Notes: generated from the letters alone by a model not told the origin. Shown: positions 27,412 to 36,615, counted from the first letter of the stretch. The stretch: 64,000 nucleotides of DNA from Deltaproteobacteria bacterium PRO3 (GCA_030263375.1 SZOV01000002.1:1-64000), one strand, 5' to 3'. Made by a program: numbers and translations.

Positions 27412-28782
27412 ATGAACCGACTTTCGACAAAGCCATTCTCGCCGCCGCCCGGACTCGCGGCCTCGCTGAACGCGGCCTCCGCCGCCGAGCTTGCGGCCCT
27501 TGTCTCCGATCCCCGCGAGGACCTCCGCAACGAAGACCTGCTGCGGCTGGGCCGCCGTTGGCGGGCGGAGGGCCATGACGAGCGCGCGGCCCGGCTCTTC
27601 GCTGCCTTGCGGGAGGAGGACGCTTCCGGAAACACCGCGGCGACAGCCGAGCGGGAGTTGGCCGCCGTCGCCGGAACGGGGAGCTTCGGTCCGAGATTCG
27701 AATACCTCGCCTCCCGCTTCGCCCGCGACCTCACGGACTACCGCCAACTGTTGCCCATGCTGGCCGCCGGCTGGGCGGGCGAGATCGCCGGGGCCGCGGC
27801 CCTGTCTCGGCTCGCCGGTGCGGGCCGATCCGCCCTTGCGACGCGCCTGCTGGCGGGCGGGGCCGCCCTACTGGCGGAGACGCCGGTCCTCGTCGGCGTT
27901 CAGCGGCTCCTGGCTCCCGAATCCGCGCCTCCCCTCCACCGCGCCTGGACGAGCGCCCTGTTGGGACTTGGAGTCATGAAGTTGTTCGGCGGATTCGGCC
28001 ACGGCGCGGCGGCCCGCCTGCCCGCGCGGCTGGCCTTCGCCCGGCCCGCCCTCTTCCAGACCTCGCTCTTCTCCGGCCTGCTGGCCGCGCGGCGCGCGGA
28101 AGAGGCCGTCGGCCTGCGCGAGCGCCGGGCAAACGCCACTTGGGTGACGGATGCCCTAGCCTCGTACCTTGGGCTTCGCCTCGGCGCCGGCTTAGGAAAG
28201 CGCCTCTTGGGGCCGTCTCTGGAACCGCGGAGCCCGGCAATTCCAAGACAAGAGGCCTTGCGGCTGGACGCGCTTTTCTCCGCTTTCTCGCCGTCGAGAC
28301 GCTCGGGCTTGGCCTGCCTCGCCTTCGACCTACATGCGTCCGCCGGCAACGGTTCCTCGGTGGATCTGCCTCGTCTGCTGGGGGCGCTCGCGCTCACCGG
28401 CCTGGGGGTTTACGGATTGTGGCGCTGGGCGCGGGTGCCTCCTCCGAGGCCCGGAGAATATTTCTACACCCCCTCGGCCAGCGAGCGTTGGTTGCTGCGG
28501 GAATTTTTCCCCTTGGGGAGGGTTCCCGAGCGCATCAGTTGGACCGCGTGGAAGAGAGTCCAAGGCAAGGTGCTGCGCGCCTCGGACCTATTTGACCGCA
28601 AAGAGTCGCGGCGCCTCCCTCGGGATTGGAAGCGCCAGGAGCTGCGTACGCTGGCGGTCAACGTCTATACGGGCAAGGAATACCATTATCTGCGCTCGAA
28701 CACCCCCGTTCCGCGAAAGGCTCCGGAGCCCTACTCAGTCCAGGCGGATCCCTTCCCGAACACCGAGGCGAAATCGGATTGA
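27412..28782 (+). CDS. Uncharacterised membrane-associated protein, 456 aa, shares a domain with the kinase at 50,815-53,208
   Basis: Ala/Leu/Arg-rich protein with no signal peptide but several Ala/Gly-rich helices (about 120-270 and 320-345) that may enter the membrane. Residues about 30-270 align by eye with the N-terminal region of the sensor kinase at 50,815-53,208: PRFEYLASRFARDLT against PRVEFLLRHFAREVS, and QTSLFSGLLAARRAEEAVGLR against QTAMFGALLLAHRAESALGLR. The C-terminal part (about 350-456) is soluble and charged. Function unknown. GC content and codon use match the backbone. Confidence 0.6.
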   Translation: MNRLSTKPFSPPPGLAASLNAASAAELAALVSDPREDLRNEDLLRLGRRWRAEGHDERAARLFAALREEDASGNTAATAERELAAVAGTGSFGPRFEYLASRFARDLTDYRQLLPMLAAGWAGEIAGAAALSRLAGAGRSALATRLLAGGAALLAETPVLVGVQRLLAPESAPPLHRAWTSALLGLGVMKLFGGFGHGAAARLPARLAFARPALFQTSLFSGLLAARRAEEAVGLRERRANATWVTDALASYLGLRLGAGLGKRLLGPSLEPRSPAIPRQEALRLDALFSAFSPSRRSGLACLAFDLHASAGNGSSVDLPRLLGALALTGLGVYGLWRWARVPPPRPGEYFYTPSASERWLLREFFPLGRVPERISWTAWKRVQGKVLRASDLFDRKESRRLPRDWKRQELRTLAVNVYTGKEYHYLRSNTPVPRKAPEPYSVQADPFPNTEAKSD

Positions 28783-28783
28783 G

Positions 28784-29164
28784 CTAGGCGGGGCTGGTGT
28801 CGATGCCCGCGACGGCCACCTGATTGGGGTCGGCCGAGTCGATGCGCACTAGGAGGCGCGCGCCGGGCTGGAATTGCGGAATCTGGAGCATGGAAATGAC
28901 CATCTTGGTCTGCACCTGGTAAGGACGGCGGCTGCGGTCGGGGGTAACCTCGAGGGTCATCAGGACCTGAGGGTTGTTGTTGATCTGGACCCCCGTATCG
29001 GCCAAAGCCAGCACCTTGGCCTTGCCGGGCTCGCCGGTTTGCAGGATGCGCTTGGCGTTTTGGTTGGGTTTGATGACCTTGACGTAGATGAAATAAAAGA
29101 CGACCGCGAGGATGCCGAAGGTGAACAGCAGGGAAACGGCCGTGAGGATGAGACCCGTCATCAT
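28784..29164 (-). CDS. Small membrane-anchored protein, 126 aa
   Basis: The ATG at 29164 follows AAGGAGC. One N-terminal membrane segment (about 4-29, LILTAVSLLFTFGILAVVFYFIYV) is followed by a soluble domain (KRILQTGEPGKAKVLALADTGVQINNNPQVLMTLEV to VLVRIDSADPNQVAVAG-like end). This pattern, a TM helix and then a small beta domain with a 'gxxvnnnPxvxxxleV' core and a 'vrxDpxdpxxvav' end, recurs in unnamed bacterial membrane proteins. Function unknown. Its stop is one base from the convergent gene. Confidence 0.7.
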   Translation of the reverse strand: MMTGLILTAVSLLFTFGILAVVFYFIYVKVIKPNQNAKRILQTGEPGKAKVLALADTGVQINNNPQVLMTLEVTPDRSRRPYQVQTKMVISMLQIPQFQPGARLLVRIDSADPNQVAVAGIDTSPA

Positions 29165-29228
29165 GGCTAAGCTCCTTTATTGAGCCCTGAAGACGGCTAG
29201 ACTAACCGAATCCCGTCCGACGGCAAAA

Positions 29229-29480
29229 TTATTTTTGCGCGGGGGTCGCGGCGGCGGGCGGCGGCGCCTTTTGCAGGGGCTTGACGACGATGCCCTTGGC
29301 CTTTTGCTCTTGGGTGTACTGGTCGAGCTTGTCCTTTTCGACCTTGATCTCGGCGATCATGGCCCCCTTGGCGTCGTAGAGCTCGACCGGGACCTTCTCG
29401 GGCAGGGCCTGGGCCTCGGCCCCCAGGGCGGGACCTGCGGCCAGGGATAAAAACAGGGCGGATAAGGCAAACCATTTCAT
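29229..29480 (-). CDS. Small periplasmic protein, 83 aa
   Basis: I chose the ATG at 29480 because it begins a Sec signal peptide (MKWFALSALFLSLAAGPALGAEA, cleavage near residue 21); the longer frame reads through the tRNA gene. The mature part contains VPVELYDAKGAMIAEIKVEKDKLDQYTQEQKAKG and a Pro/Ala tail ending near APPPAAATPAQK. No family recognised. It lies 64 bases upstream of the small membrane protein on the same strand. Confidence 0.6.
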   Translation of the reverse strand: MKWFALSALFLSLAAGPALGAEAQALPEKVPVELYDAKGAMIAEIKVEKDKLDQYTQEQKAKGIVVKPLQKAPPPAAATPAQK

Positions 29481-29552
29481 AAATCCCTCGCTTGGATTTT
29501 GGAGTTGATAGATTTTACCGAATTCATTAAGCGAATGCGAAATCTTATTCTT

Positions 29553-29623
29553 TCGGGGATCGTCTAACGGTAGGACTACGGACTCTGACTCCGTCAATCT
29601 TGGTTCGAATCCAAGTCCCCGAG
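29553..29623 (+). tRNA. tRNA-Gln (anticodon CUG)
   Basis: Acceptor stem TCGGGGA pairs with TCCCCGA (29616-29622), discriminator G at 29623, CCA not encoded. Anticodon stem ACGGA/TCCGT encloses loop CTCTGAC with anticodon CTG at 29585-29587, reading CAG. T-arm CTTGG-TTCGAAT-CCAAG is perfect, and the D-loop contains AACGGTAGGAC. The 3' end is the left boundary of an AT-rich accessory region and overlaps the tail of a recombinase remnant on the other strand. Confidence 0.95.
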
Positions 29624-29925
29624 CATTGCTGGACGCGCGATCCACTGGGCCGTCCAGTTGAAGGGCTTTTTTAAGGAATATTCGAGGGTTCCGTTCTTGA
29701 GAAAGTAGTTCGATTTGATCGGATTGAGGAGTTCCCGTTTTCTTGGTCCGTTGTTCTTAAATACAGTTGATGTATGTGTTTGCCGAGTTCGAGTATCTTC
29801 TTCCCGCTCTCATAATATGGGATGTCCGCATAACCGTAGGCGTTGAGTTGGGCCTCAAGGATTAGCTTCTCTTCATGCCAGCGATTGGTATTGGATAACC
29901 AAAAACTCTTCCCGGATCCTTCCAT
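29594..29925 (-). pseudogene. Serine-recombinase C-terminal remnant, frameshifted
   Basis: From 29925 the frame reads a zinc-ribbon/coiled-coil tail typical of large serine recombinases (KLILEAQLNAYGYADIPYY, SGKKILELGKHIHQLYLRTTDQE). At about 29,735 one A is missing from an A-run. Shifting frame restores KRELLNPIKSNYFLKNGTL and EYSLKKPFNWTAQW, the usual 'LLnxxxSNxxxxxGxLxxxxrkPF' ending. The restored frame ends at a TGA at 29594-29596 inside the tRNA-Gln gene. The catalytic N-terminal domain is gone, so this is the dead integrase end of an island. Confidence 0.8.
29615..29661. other. Left attachment-site copy (att) at the tRNA-Gln 3' end
   Basis: The 13 bases GTCCCCGAGCATT (29615-29627) recur exactly at 38,514-38,526. 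Homology continues imperfectly to CCAGTTGA (29654-29661 and 38,552-38,559). Islands commonly integrate at tRNA 3' ends and leave such direct repeats. Confidence 0.75.
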
Positions 29926-30644
29926 CCAATTAATCGATATAGGACTGGTCGATGCGGGCCGGTAAGGTATCGACCTTTTTGCGAAAGCGTCATCAATTAA
30001 AATTCTTGTCTGGGTTGGGACAAGAAATGGGGAGTCTGTCTAACGGCCTTCATTTTTTCGGGTCGTTTTGTACTTATAGCTATCGATCGCAATCGAGGTA
30101 GTCTTAGCCCCTAGTTTCTCTAAAATCGTTCATTTTAGGGGCAATATTTTTTTTAGCCGGGACCTCAGCCCCCTTTTGAAGTTTTGCATTCGTGCTTGAA
30201 TAAAATCACGCGATTAGATTTTTTTACGAAAGGTCGATTCTAAGGGTTTTTAAAGCCCATCTCCATTTTGGGTGGGGACTAGAAAATATTCAGGTCGGCC
30301 CAACAATGCATCGTCCCACTAATTTCGCGAAGGACCAGGACTCGATTTGCTGGGCGGTTTTTCAGTCAGAAGTCTGAATTCGGCAGGTGAGGTCGTCGAT
30401 GAGCCAGGAGCTTGTTTGACAGTCGGGGTTATAAAAAGACTTCCCTCGTCCATAAGGTACCTCTCAAAGTTTTGAGAACAATGTCCTAAACGAGGTTTTC
30501 ATTCAACGGACATAAGCAGACACGTCAGGGACAAATGCGGACAAGTTCCCAATTCAGCCACCGGGATACACCCCGTTTTTAAAGGGTTTTTAGCATAAAT
30601 GTATTTATTTGCATGGCTTAGAGAAGAAGCCTAAAATTCATTAA
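29926..30644. other. AT-rich stretch without a gene
   Basis: 719 bases between the recombinase remnant and the methylase gene. No convincing reading frame, tRNA or terminator is seen. It contains GGACA-AATG-CGGACAA at 30529-30544, whose inverted counterpart TTGTCCG-ACAA-TGTCC is at 36,623-36,638. The promoter of the methylase gene should be near 30,580-30,630 (AT-rich) but is not assignable. Confidence 0.5.
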
Positions 30645-33600
30645 ATGAGCAGGAAGTTTCCCAGCCACATAGAAGGTCTGCTCAAATATGTTTCTCGTCC
30701 TGAAGAAAAAGCAAACGAGGATCTTGCCTTAGCTTATTTTAGGAAACTCTATCCCGATACATTTACTCGCCAATCCGAAGCCAAGAGATCTGATGGATAC
30801 GTCCCTAGTCATTTTGTCTTGGAGTTAAAAGGAAAAACTAATGATTGGTTATGTGGCCTTTTCCAAGGCCTCGCATATAAGCGTGAACTTGATTTCTCAT
30901 TGATCGTTGTAGCAGCGAAACAGTTTCTTGCAGTCTGGCAAGTTAATGATCTTCCAGAAGAAGCTATCCAGGAAGTCCTATCTAGCAAAAAGGCAGCCAG
31001 TACTCTCGGTAAAGATTTAGCGAGAAAATACTCTACTGAAAAAAAGAGTCTTTATAAAAAGGCCATTTGGACAGGGGGAGATGAACTTTTTGGAGATTTA
31101 TTTAGTTCACAATCCGATATTGTCTTCACGAAACTTAAATCATTTGAAGATACTCTCCGTAAAGCCAAGAAGGTTCGGCAGAAGATTACTCCAAGAAATT
31201 TCATTACCATTTTAAAACAGATGCCCCAGTTTTTTGACCCTGCCCAACCAATCAAAGCCGTGCGGGCTTTTTACAGTATGGTGTTCGGTTGGAATGAAAC
31301 GTCCGTATTACAGATAAGCCAACGTGTTGATGACCAAGCAACCCTCGGTGGTGAGAAAATAGAAAACCTCATTTCCAGCAAACGGCTTTTATTCAAAGAA
31401 TTTGTAGAAAATCATGCGGTGCAGTTGGGTGAGGGCGAAAATAATGACGATTTCTTTGCACATTATGACGAGGCTCTTGACGCCGTAGATAAAAACTTCC
31501 GAATCGGTCATGGAATTTTTTTTACAGATTTAGATTTATCAAAGTTTGTGATGTGGCTTGTGAAACAACACTTGCCGGATCTAGGGAAAAATTATCTGGT
31601 TATTGATCCGGCCTGTGGAAGCGGAAATCTTGTTACAAATTGGCGTTCCCCACTTGAACTAAGACACAAGGTAGTAAGTGAAATCGAGCCTGAATTACTT
31701 TTCTCCGTGGAACAGAGAATGAAAGGTGACGCATGGCACAACGGGAAATTCACAGTTGTTCCAAAGGTAAATGAAAATAAAGGGTTAAATTTTTTGGATA
31801 AAAGTGCAGATGATTATCTTGAGATTTTAAAAAGATATTTAATCGAAAAAGGACACAAGCCAAATAAGCCATTAGCCTTCTTATGCAACCCTCCATATAG
31901 AAGTGACGATGACCAGACAGCCGAAGCAATAAAATATAATATTCATCCTTCCATTGTAGAACTTACCGGTAACGACGCCAGTTCTGAACGCTATTGCTGT
32001 TTCTTGGCACAAATGAAGCAGATTTGTAAAATTGCAGAGGAAAGTGGGCTGCCCGGTGATTCACTTTTACTTGTATTTACTAAAGCCGCCTGGATGACCA
32101 AGCGGCCAATATTTCAAAAATTAAGAGGAGAAGTCCTCGCCAGTTTCAAAGACATTGATGGGATTTTGATTAATGGTAAGGAATTTTTTGATGTTAAGGG
32201 AAAATTCCCAGTGGCCTTTACGATTTGGGCATACAACACAAATAGAGAAATGCTCGATCCAGAAAGAAATATTTCTCTTATCGACCTTACTTGGGTAAAA
32301 AAAGATCAACTCGCCAATTTATCTTGGACTGATATTAAGGCCTTAGATGATCAATGCAAAACGATTCTCTCTAATCCAAGGTCCATTAGGGTTGGACTGG
32401 GCATAGAACGACAAACAATTAGGGAGTGGGTTGAACAAAAAATGACTGATTTTAAAAGAGATCGACGCCGAAACGAGGTTGGATTGACCATTGTGGGAGG
32501 TTTACCTTTAGGCGATCCTCGTATGGAAAATAAAAAAGCCTATGGCGATAGTCTGGGCGGAAAAATTGGTTTCATGGATGATTTAACTCCATGCCGAATC
32601 AATAAAGAATCTTTTAATGTGCCTCATTTTCATCTTGACGTTAGATTCATGCGAGTAAGGGCCTATCGTTGTTTTTCGGGACACGCTGATAATAGATCAT
32701 TTGCGGCTAATTCAATGGAAGAAGCGAAAAAGCTGTTTCTCTGGTTCTCGCTTGGGAAAACTTTCGCACATTGTTCATATCCACTGTGGGTGGATGCTCT
32801 TGAAATTTGGACTCCTATTATACCACAAAGATTTTCCAATGAAGTCTTAAAATATTCGTTTGCCATTGGGTTCTCAGAAAATGAATGTGTTGAAACAATA
32901 TTTCCTGCAAATAATCCCGTTAACGGAGCTCCAGAAATAATTGTGTCTAATCCAATGGCCCCAACAAGTCCTGAGTCATTTTGGTCAAAAAACATGGCTC
33001 AAGTATTTTCAGAATCGAAATCGACTCCAGATAAACTTGTTCAATCCGTCGAAAATCTTTATTCAGTTTGGAAAAATAATTTCCACGGCAGACCAGAAAT
33101 AATCGCTCCATTTAAAAGACCTTATTTTATTACTAAAGGGGCTCTTAGGGTAACGGCGGGCATTGTCCAAATTAAAGATTATGCGAACGAAACGGATGAT
33201 AAAGCTTTATTGGGGGTCTACGAGGACGTTCAAAAACTCCTAAAGCAAACAAAGGAAGAATTTTATAACCTTCTCCTCGATAAGAATGGATTGAATTATT
33301 TTGGAATGCAACAGCCCAAAAAAATTGTATCTCTTTTCACTCCTTCTACAAAATTTGAAAAAATCTTAGAAAAACGTTTAGTCGTTGCTGGATTGATAAT
33401 TAATTCTCTTTCAAATGATCCTAATTTTGGTCGAACTAAATTTGCAAAACTCTTTTATCTTGCGGATGCAACGCAAAATATAGATCTTCGAACAGATTAT
33501 TACCGGGAGGCCGCTGGTCCTCTTGATGCAAGAGCCCTTTATAATTCCAAAATGGGTATTGAAGCTTTAGGTATGAGTTATGATTATTTCCAGGTTAAAC

Positions 33601-33977
33601 AAACCTCTGGCCGGCGAGTAAAATATCTTCCGGGAGACCACCTTCCTGATTTGGTAGAAAGAGCCAAAAGCCTTCTAAATGAGAAGGTCCCAGAAATAAA
33701 CCGAATTACAGAGATATGTCGGAAACTCGATACTGATCAATGTGAAATTGTGGCCACTTTATATGCTTGCTGGAATGACCTCTTAATCGAAGAAAAAAGA
33801 GCGGAGGACCAAGATATTATTAGAGAGTTTCTTCAGAATTGGCACCACAAGAAACGTCGATTCCCCAAAGACAGGCTTCTGAAGGCCTTGGGCTGGATGA
33901 GAAGGCATAATCTAATTCCAAATGGCCGTGGCAAGCATACAACCGCTAAACAAGCCGTTGAAGACGATGCTTTTTAA
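30645..33977 (+). CDS. Large N6-adenine DNA methylase with nuclease-like N-terminus and winged-helix C-terminus, 1,110 aa
   Basis: N-terminus: D50, E60 and K62 in FVLELKGKTNDW resemble a PD-(D/E)XK nuclease core. Centre: FFTDLDLSKFVMWLV, then SAM-binding motif I DPACGSGNLV (about 320-329) and catalytic motif IV NPPY (about 415), typical of gamma-class N6-adenine methylases. C-terminal (about 915-1050) FGRTKFAKLFYLAD resembles a helix-turn-helix region seen at the end of some restriction proteins. One chain with cutting, modifying and recognition parts suggests a type IIG-like restriction-modification or phage-defence enzyme. AT-rich composition unlike the backbone indicates transfer. It converges on mrr with 17 bases between stops. 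Confidence 0.8.
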   Translation: MSRKFPSHIEGLLKYVSRPEEKANEDLALAYFRKLYPDTFTRQSEAKRSDGYVPSHFVLELKGKTNDWLCGLFQGLAYKRELDFSLIVVAAKQFLAVWQVNDLPEEAIQEVLSSKKAASTLGKDLARKYSTEKKSLYKKAIWTGGDELFGDLFSSQSDIVFTKLKSFEDTLRKAKKVRQKITPRNFITILKQMPQFFDPAQPIKAVRAFYSMVFGWNETSVLQISQRVDDQATLGGEKIENLISSKRLLFKEFVENHAVQLGEGENNDDFFAHYDEALDAVDKNFRIGHGIFFTDLDLSKFVMWLVKQHLPDLGKNYLVIDPACGSGNLVTNWRSPLELRHKVVSEIEPELLFSVEQRMKGDAWHNGKFTVVPKVNENKGLNFLDKSADDYLEILKRYLIEKGHKPNKPLAFLCNPPYRSDDDQTAEAIKYNIHPSIVELTGNDASSERYCCFLAQMKQICKIAEESGLPGDSLLLVFTKAAWMTKRPIFQKLRGEVLASFKDIDGILINGKEFFDVKGKFPVAFTIWAYNTNREMLDPERNISLIDLTWVKKDQLANLSWTDIKALDDQCKTILSNPRSIRVGLGIERQTIREWVEQKMTDFKRDRRRNEVGLTIVGGLPLGDPRMENKKAYGDSLGGKIGFMDDLTPCRINKESFNVPHFHLDVRFMRVRAYRCFSGHADNRSFAANSMEEAKKLFLWFSLGKTFAHCSYPLWVDALEIWTPIIPQRFSNEVLKYSFAIGFSENECVETIFPANNPVNGAPEIIVSNPMAPTSPESFWSKNMAQVFSESKSTPDKLVQSVENLYSVWKNNFHGRPEIIAPFKRPYFITKGALRVTAGIVQIKDYANETDDKALLGVYEDVQKLLKQTKEEFYNLLLDKNGLNYFGMQQPKKIVSLFTPSTKFEKILEKRLVVAGLIINSLSNDPNFGRTKFAKLFYLADATQNIDLRTDYYREAAGPLDARALYNSKMGIEALGMSYDYFQVKQTSGRRVKYLPGDHLPDLVERAKSLLNEKVPEINRITEICRKLDTDQCEIVATLYACWNDLLIEEKRAEDQDIIREFLQNWHHKKRRFPKDRLLKALGWMRRHNLIPNGRGKHTTAKQAVEDDAF

Positions 33978-33994
33978 TTGCTACCAACGCCCTT

Positions 33995-34903
33995 TTATTC
34001 TTCGTTAAAATAATCAGAATCGATCCTTTTGGTTTCATAAGTGGATATGGGCGTAAGCCCAATGTTGTGGTCGATCATGAAGTGAGCTAGTTGCTCTCCG
34101 TCGATTAGAATAATTTTAGAATCTATTTTGGATACGTAATCCTGAGCATCTTTCGTAAATGAAGAGGTTGTAATAAAAATTCCTTTTTTTGCTCGGTGGC
34201 CTTGAAGGGCCCCAGCAAATTTCTGAATTTCTGGCCTTCCAATCGTTGCCTGCCATCGTTTAGCTTGAATATAAATGACATCCAGACCCAACCGATCTTC
34301 ATTTATTATTCCATCGATTCCTTCGTCACCCATCCGACCAATAGCTTTTCCAGCTTCTTTTCGGGACCCTCCGTATCCCATTTTTACCAATAGATCTATA
34401 ACGAGTCGTTCAAAAAAGGCCGGGGAGCACTCGCTTACGATTTTAAGTAATTCCGAAGCAAGGTTTTCACGTAATTTCTGATAGGCGGTTTCCAAGAGCT
34501 CGGCTGGAGTTTTAAGATTTTCAGCTTCAAGTATATCAGTTGTTTCCTTTTGTTCTTGTTTTTTTGTTCGAAATTCTACGAATTCCGGAAATTGGTCTAA
34601 GAATTTCACATTGATTTTTGACGGATTCTTCGCCAAGGCTTCACGGCCCCGAGGGGTAATTTTAAAGAAGCCTCGCCTAGTGGAATCAAGCAATCCCGCT
34701 TTACTTAAATACGTTCGAGCCCATGCAACCCTATTATCAAAAACTGGCTGCTGACCACTCGGCAGCAAATCTTTTCTCTCCAATTCCGTAAGATTGAATT
34801 TGTCCGCCAAACCCTCAATCACTTCGCGCAAAGAGTGTTCTTGCCCGTCTGCAACGAACTGCAACAAGGGAAGCATAGTAGATTGATAATCTGGAATAGG
34901 CAT
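33995..34903 (-). CDS. mrr: Mrr-type restriction endonuclease
   Basis: 302 residues from the ATG at 34903 (MPIPDYQS aligns with the family start). The N-terminal Mrr_N winged helix (about 1-90) is followed by the Mrr catalytic domain: FFERLVIDLLVKMGYGG (about 163-179), GDEGIDGII with D197, and IQAKRW with Q213-x-K215, the PD-QxK core. Mrr cuts methylated DNA in E. coli. Here it sits tail-to-tail with a methylase and 18 bases downstream of the Shedu gene on the same strand. No clear ribosome-binding site precedes it, consistent with coupling to the upstream gene. Confidence 0.92.
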   Translation of the reverse strand: MPIPDYQSTMLPLLQFVADGQEHSLREVIEGLADKFNLTELERKDLLPSGQQPVFDNRVAWARTYLSKAGLLDSTRRGFFKITPRGREALAKNPSKINVKFLDQFPEFVEFRTKKQEQKETTDILEAENLKTPAELLETAYQKLRENLASELLKIVSECSPAFFERLVIDLLVKMGYGGSRKEAGKAIGRMGDEGIDGIINEDRLGLDVIYIQAKRWQATIGRPEIQKFAGALQGHRAKKGIFITTSSFTKDAQDYVSKIDSKIILIDGEQLAHFMIDHNIGLTPISTYETKRIDSDYFNEE

Positions 34904-34921
34904 AAGAAATATCAATATGGA

Positions 34922-36094
34922 TTACTTGCCGGGTTTTTTCTTTTTGGTGGCCTTTAGTGGGAGCCTAGGTCTCGATAATTTTTTACTAAATTGCTCAAGC
35001 ACTACTATATAATTTTTAAGTCGGGTTAGTAATTCATCATAGGTTAGAATAGTTATATTCTTAATTCCCTGAGAGAGAAGTCGCAAGTCGTCGCGTTGTT
35101 TCTGCGAGGCAAAGCGTCGTGTGTCACCAACTAGGATTATTCCCCGTGGCCGTAAAGCCTTGGTCTCTAAATTAAACTTATCCTTGAGATGCGAGCGTAA
35201 AGCATCACCGTGACGACTAACATTATCAATATAATTCTCAGTCTGGATTATGGCTTTCGATACCTCAGTAGTCCAAAAAAAATTACCCCGCCCGGTATCT
35301 TCCTTTAAAATCTGCGTATCGGGTTTCTTTATTTCAAGTATATCCAAATAATTGTCGTGAGTTATTAAGGAAAAATCTGGAAATTTCGTCTCACCTATCG
35401 CCAAATTCAATTTGTCCAGAGCTTTGATATAGCCCTGTTGCATTAAGAGGATGTTTGCTTTTATATAGTCTTGCCACCAAGATTCTCCATGGTCCTTATC
35501 AATTTCCTTTTCGAAATCTGTTGCTAATTCTTTCAAGGTCTTTATTTCAGCAGAAGCCTTAAGAAGCGTAACGGTTCCAACAGCTTCTGTTGCTACAAAT
35601 TCGGGAATGAACTTTCTGATTACATCCCGGTCCTCAGTGGATAGCCTCGAAACAATTTTCTTATCTAACATCCCGGCAAGTGTCCCTGGGACATAGGTTT
35701 GGGTTATGCCATCACTAAAATATGAGGGAAAAGTTATGGAGAAAAAACGGCGAACAATGTCATTTTTGATATCCCTGCTGCGCGACCATTCCTCCTGATA
35801 CATTTTGCTGAGGAGCTTTTCCGATATTCTTATGCGGGTAACCCCCCATTTAGTTTCAATCGAATTGGTTGCAGGCGTGATGATCCATTTGAAATTTTGG
35901 AATTTGGCACTTAAAGTTTCTAGAATATGTTTTCCAAACTTTATACTGCCATCTGGATTCAACTTCTGTGGTTTCCGCCCCTCGAAATAAATCCTCGTGC
36001 CTTTTAGCTTGTTTCCATAGCTCTTGGTAGAGACGACGACGTAGTTTTTTTTTGAGGATTTCCTCTTTTTTCTTTTGCGTGGCGTTCGAGACAT
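34922..36094 (-). CDS. sduA: Shedu-type immune nuclease (DUF4263), 390 aa
   Basis: A very basic N-terminus (MSRTPRKRKKRKSSKK) is followed by an N-terminal domain (about 17-200). The C-terminal DUF4263/Shedu nuclease covers about 205-345: FPDFSLITHDNYLDILEIKKPD with D240 and E254-x-K256, then WTTEVSKAIIQTENYID and RPRGIILVGDTRR. Shedu proteins are single-gene anti-phage nucleases whose N-terminal domains vary. The gene also ends in a basic tail (KATKKKKPGK). It is AT-rich and probably co-transcribed with mrr. Confidence 0.85.
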   Translation of the reverse strand: MSRTPRKRKKRKSSKKNYVVVSTKSYGNKLKGTRIYFEGRKPQKLNPDGSIKFGKHILETLSAKFQNFKWIITPATNSIETKWGVTRIRISEKLLSKMYQEEWSRSRDIKNDIVRRFFSITFPSYFSDGITQTYVPGTLAGMLDKKIVSRLSTEDRDVIRKFIPEFVATEAVGTVTLLKASAEIKTLKELATDFEKEIDKDHGESWWQDYIKANILLMQQGYIKALDKLNLAIGETKFPDFSLITHDNYLDILEIKKPDTQILKEDTGRGNFFWTTEVSKAIIQTENYIDNVSRHGDALRSHLKDKFNLETKALRPRGIILVGDTRRFASQKQRDDLRLLSQGIKNITILTYDELLTRLKNYIVVLEQFSKKLSRPRLPLKATKKKKPGK

Positions 36095-36517
36095 AATAGC
36101 AACGTTCTATCTATTGGAAATATCAATATTGAGAAAGTTGAGATTTTTAAATCCGTTGAGCGTCCCATGCCGCTTTCTTGAAAGCTCTTACCTCAAAGTG
36201 GTCCGCCTTACCTGTGTTGATTAGGCTTTTTATTTCCGAGTCGATCAAAACCTTTCCCAGATTTTTCCATGACCCAGTGGACTGTGGAACAGATCCCATC
36301 GAATTTTATATCCCACCCGCCTGACACAGTAAGGTGACTCCCTCAAGTCAGGTAACTGACCAACTGTCACCCATATTTTCTATCCTGCACTTTCGTTTTA
36401 GACCGTTCATCTTTCTCAAGGGTGTTTTTTCTAAATGCGCTCGTTTCCTGTCTTTCCTTTTTTCGACAGATTGTTGCGATTTCGAAAATCCTCGCTCCTC
36501 TCGGCGATGGGCTACGC

Positions 36518-36615
36518 CCCCTTTAAAGTGGCACACACCTTACGCAATTCGCGTTCGAAAACTAATTGCTTAAAATAATTCACGAATTTCAATTTCTGCC
36601 CCCACTTTAAAGGGG
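36518..36615. repeat. 14-bp inverted repeat pair in a 614-base gene-free gap
   Basis: CCCCTTTAAAGTGG (36518-36531) and CCACTTTAAAGGGG (36602-36615) are exact complements enclosing 70 AT-rich bases. They could be ends of a miniature or decayed insertion element (some IS21-like ends carry CACTTTAAAGTGGCACAC-like sequence), but no transposase fragment is visible. The gap 36,095-36,708 otherwise holds no gene. Confidence 0.55.

Noticed and set aside
36334-36573. Short frames on both strands in the gap between Shedu and AbiEii
   Set aside because: No ribosome-binding site and no protein-like composition; they cross the inverted repeat at 36,518.
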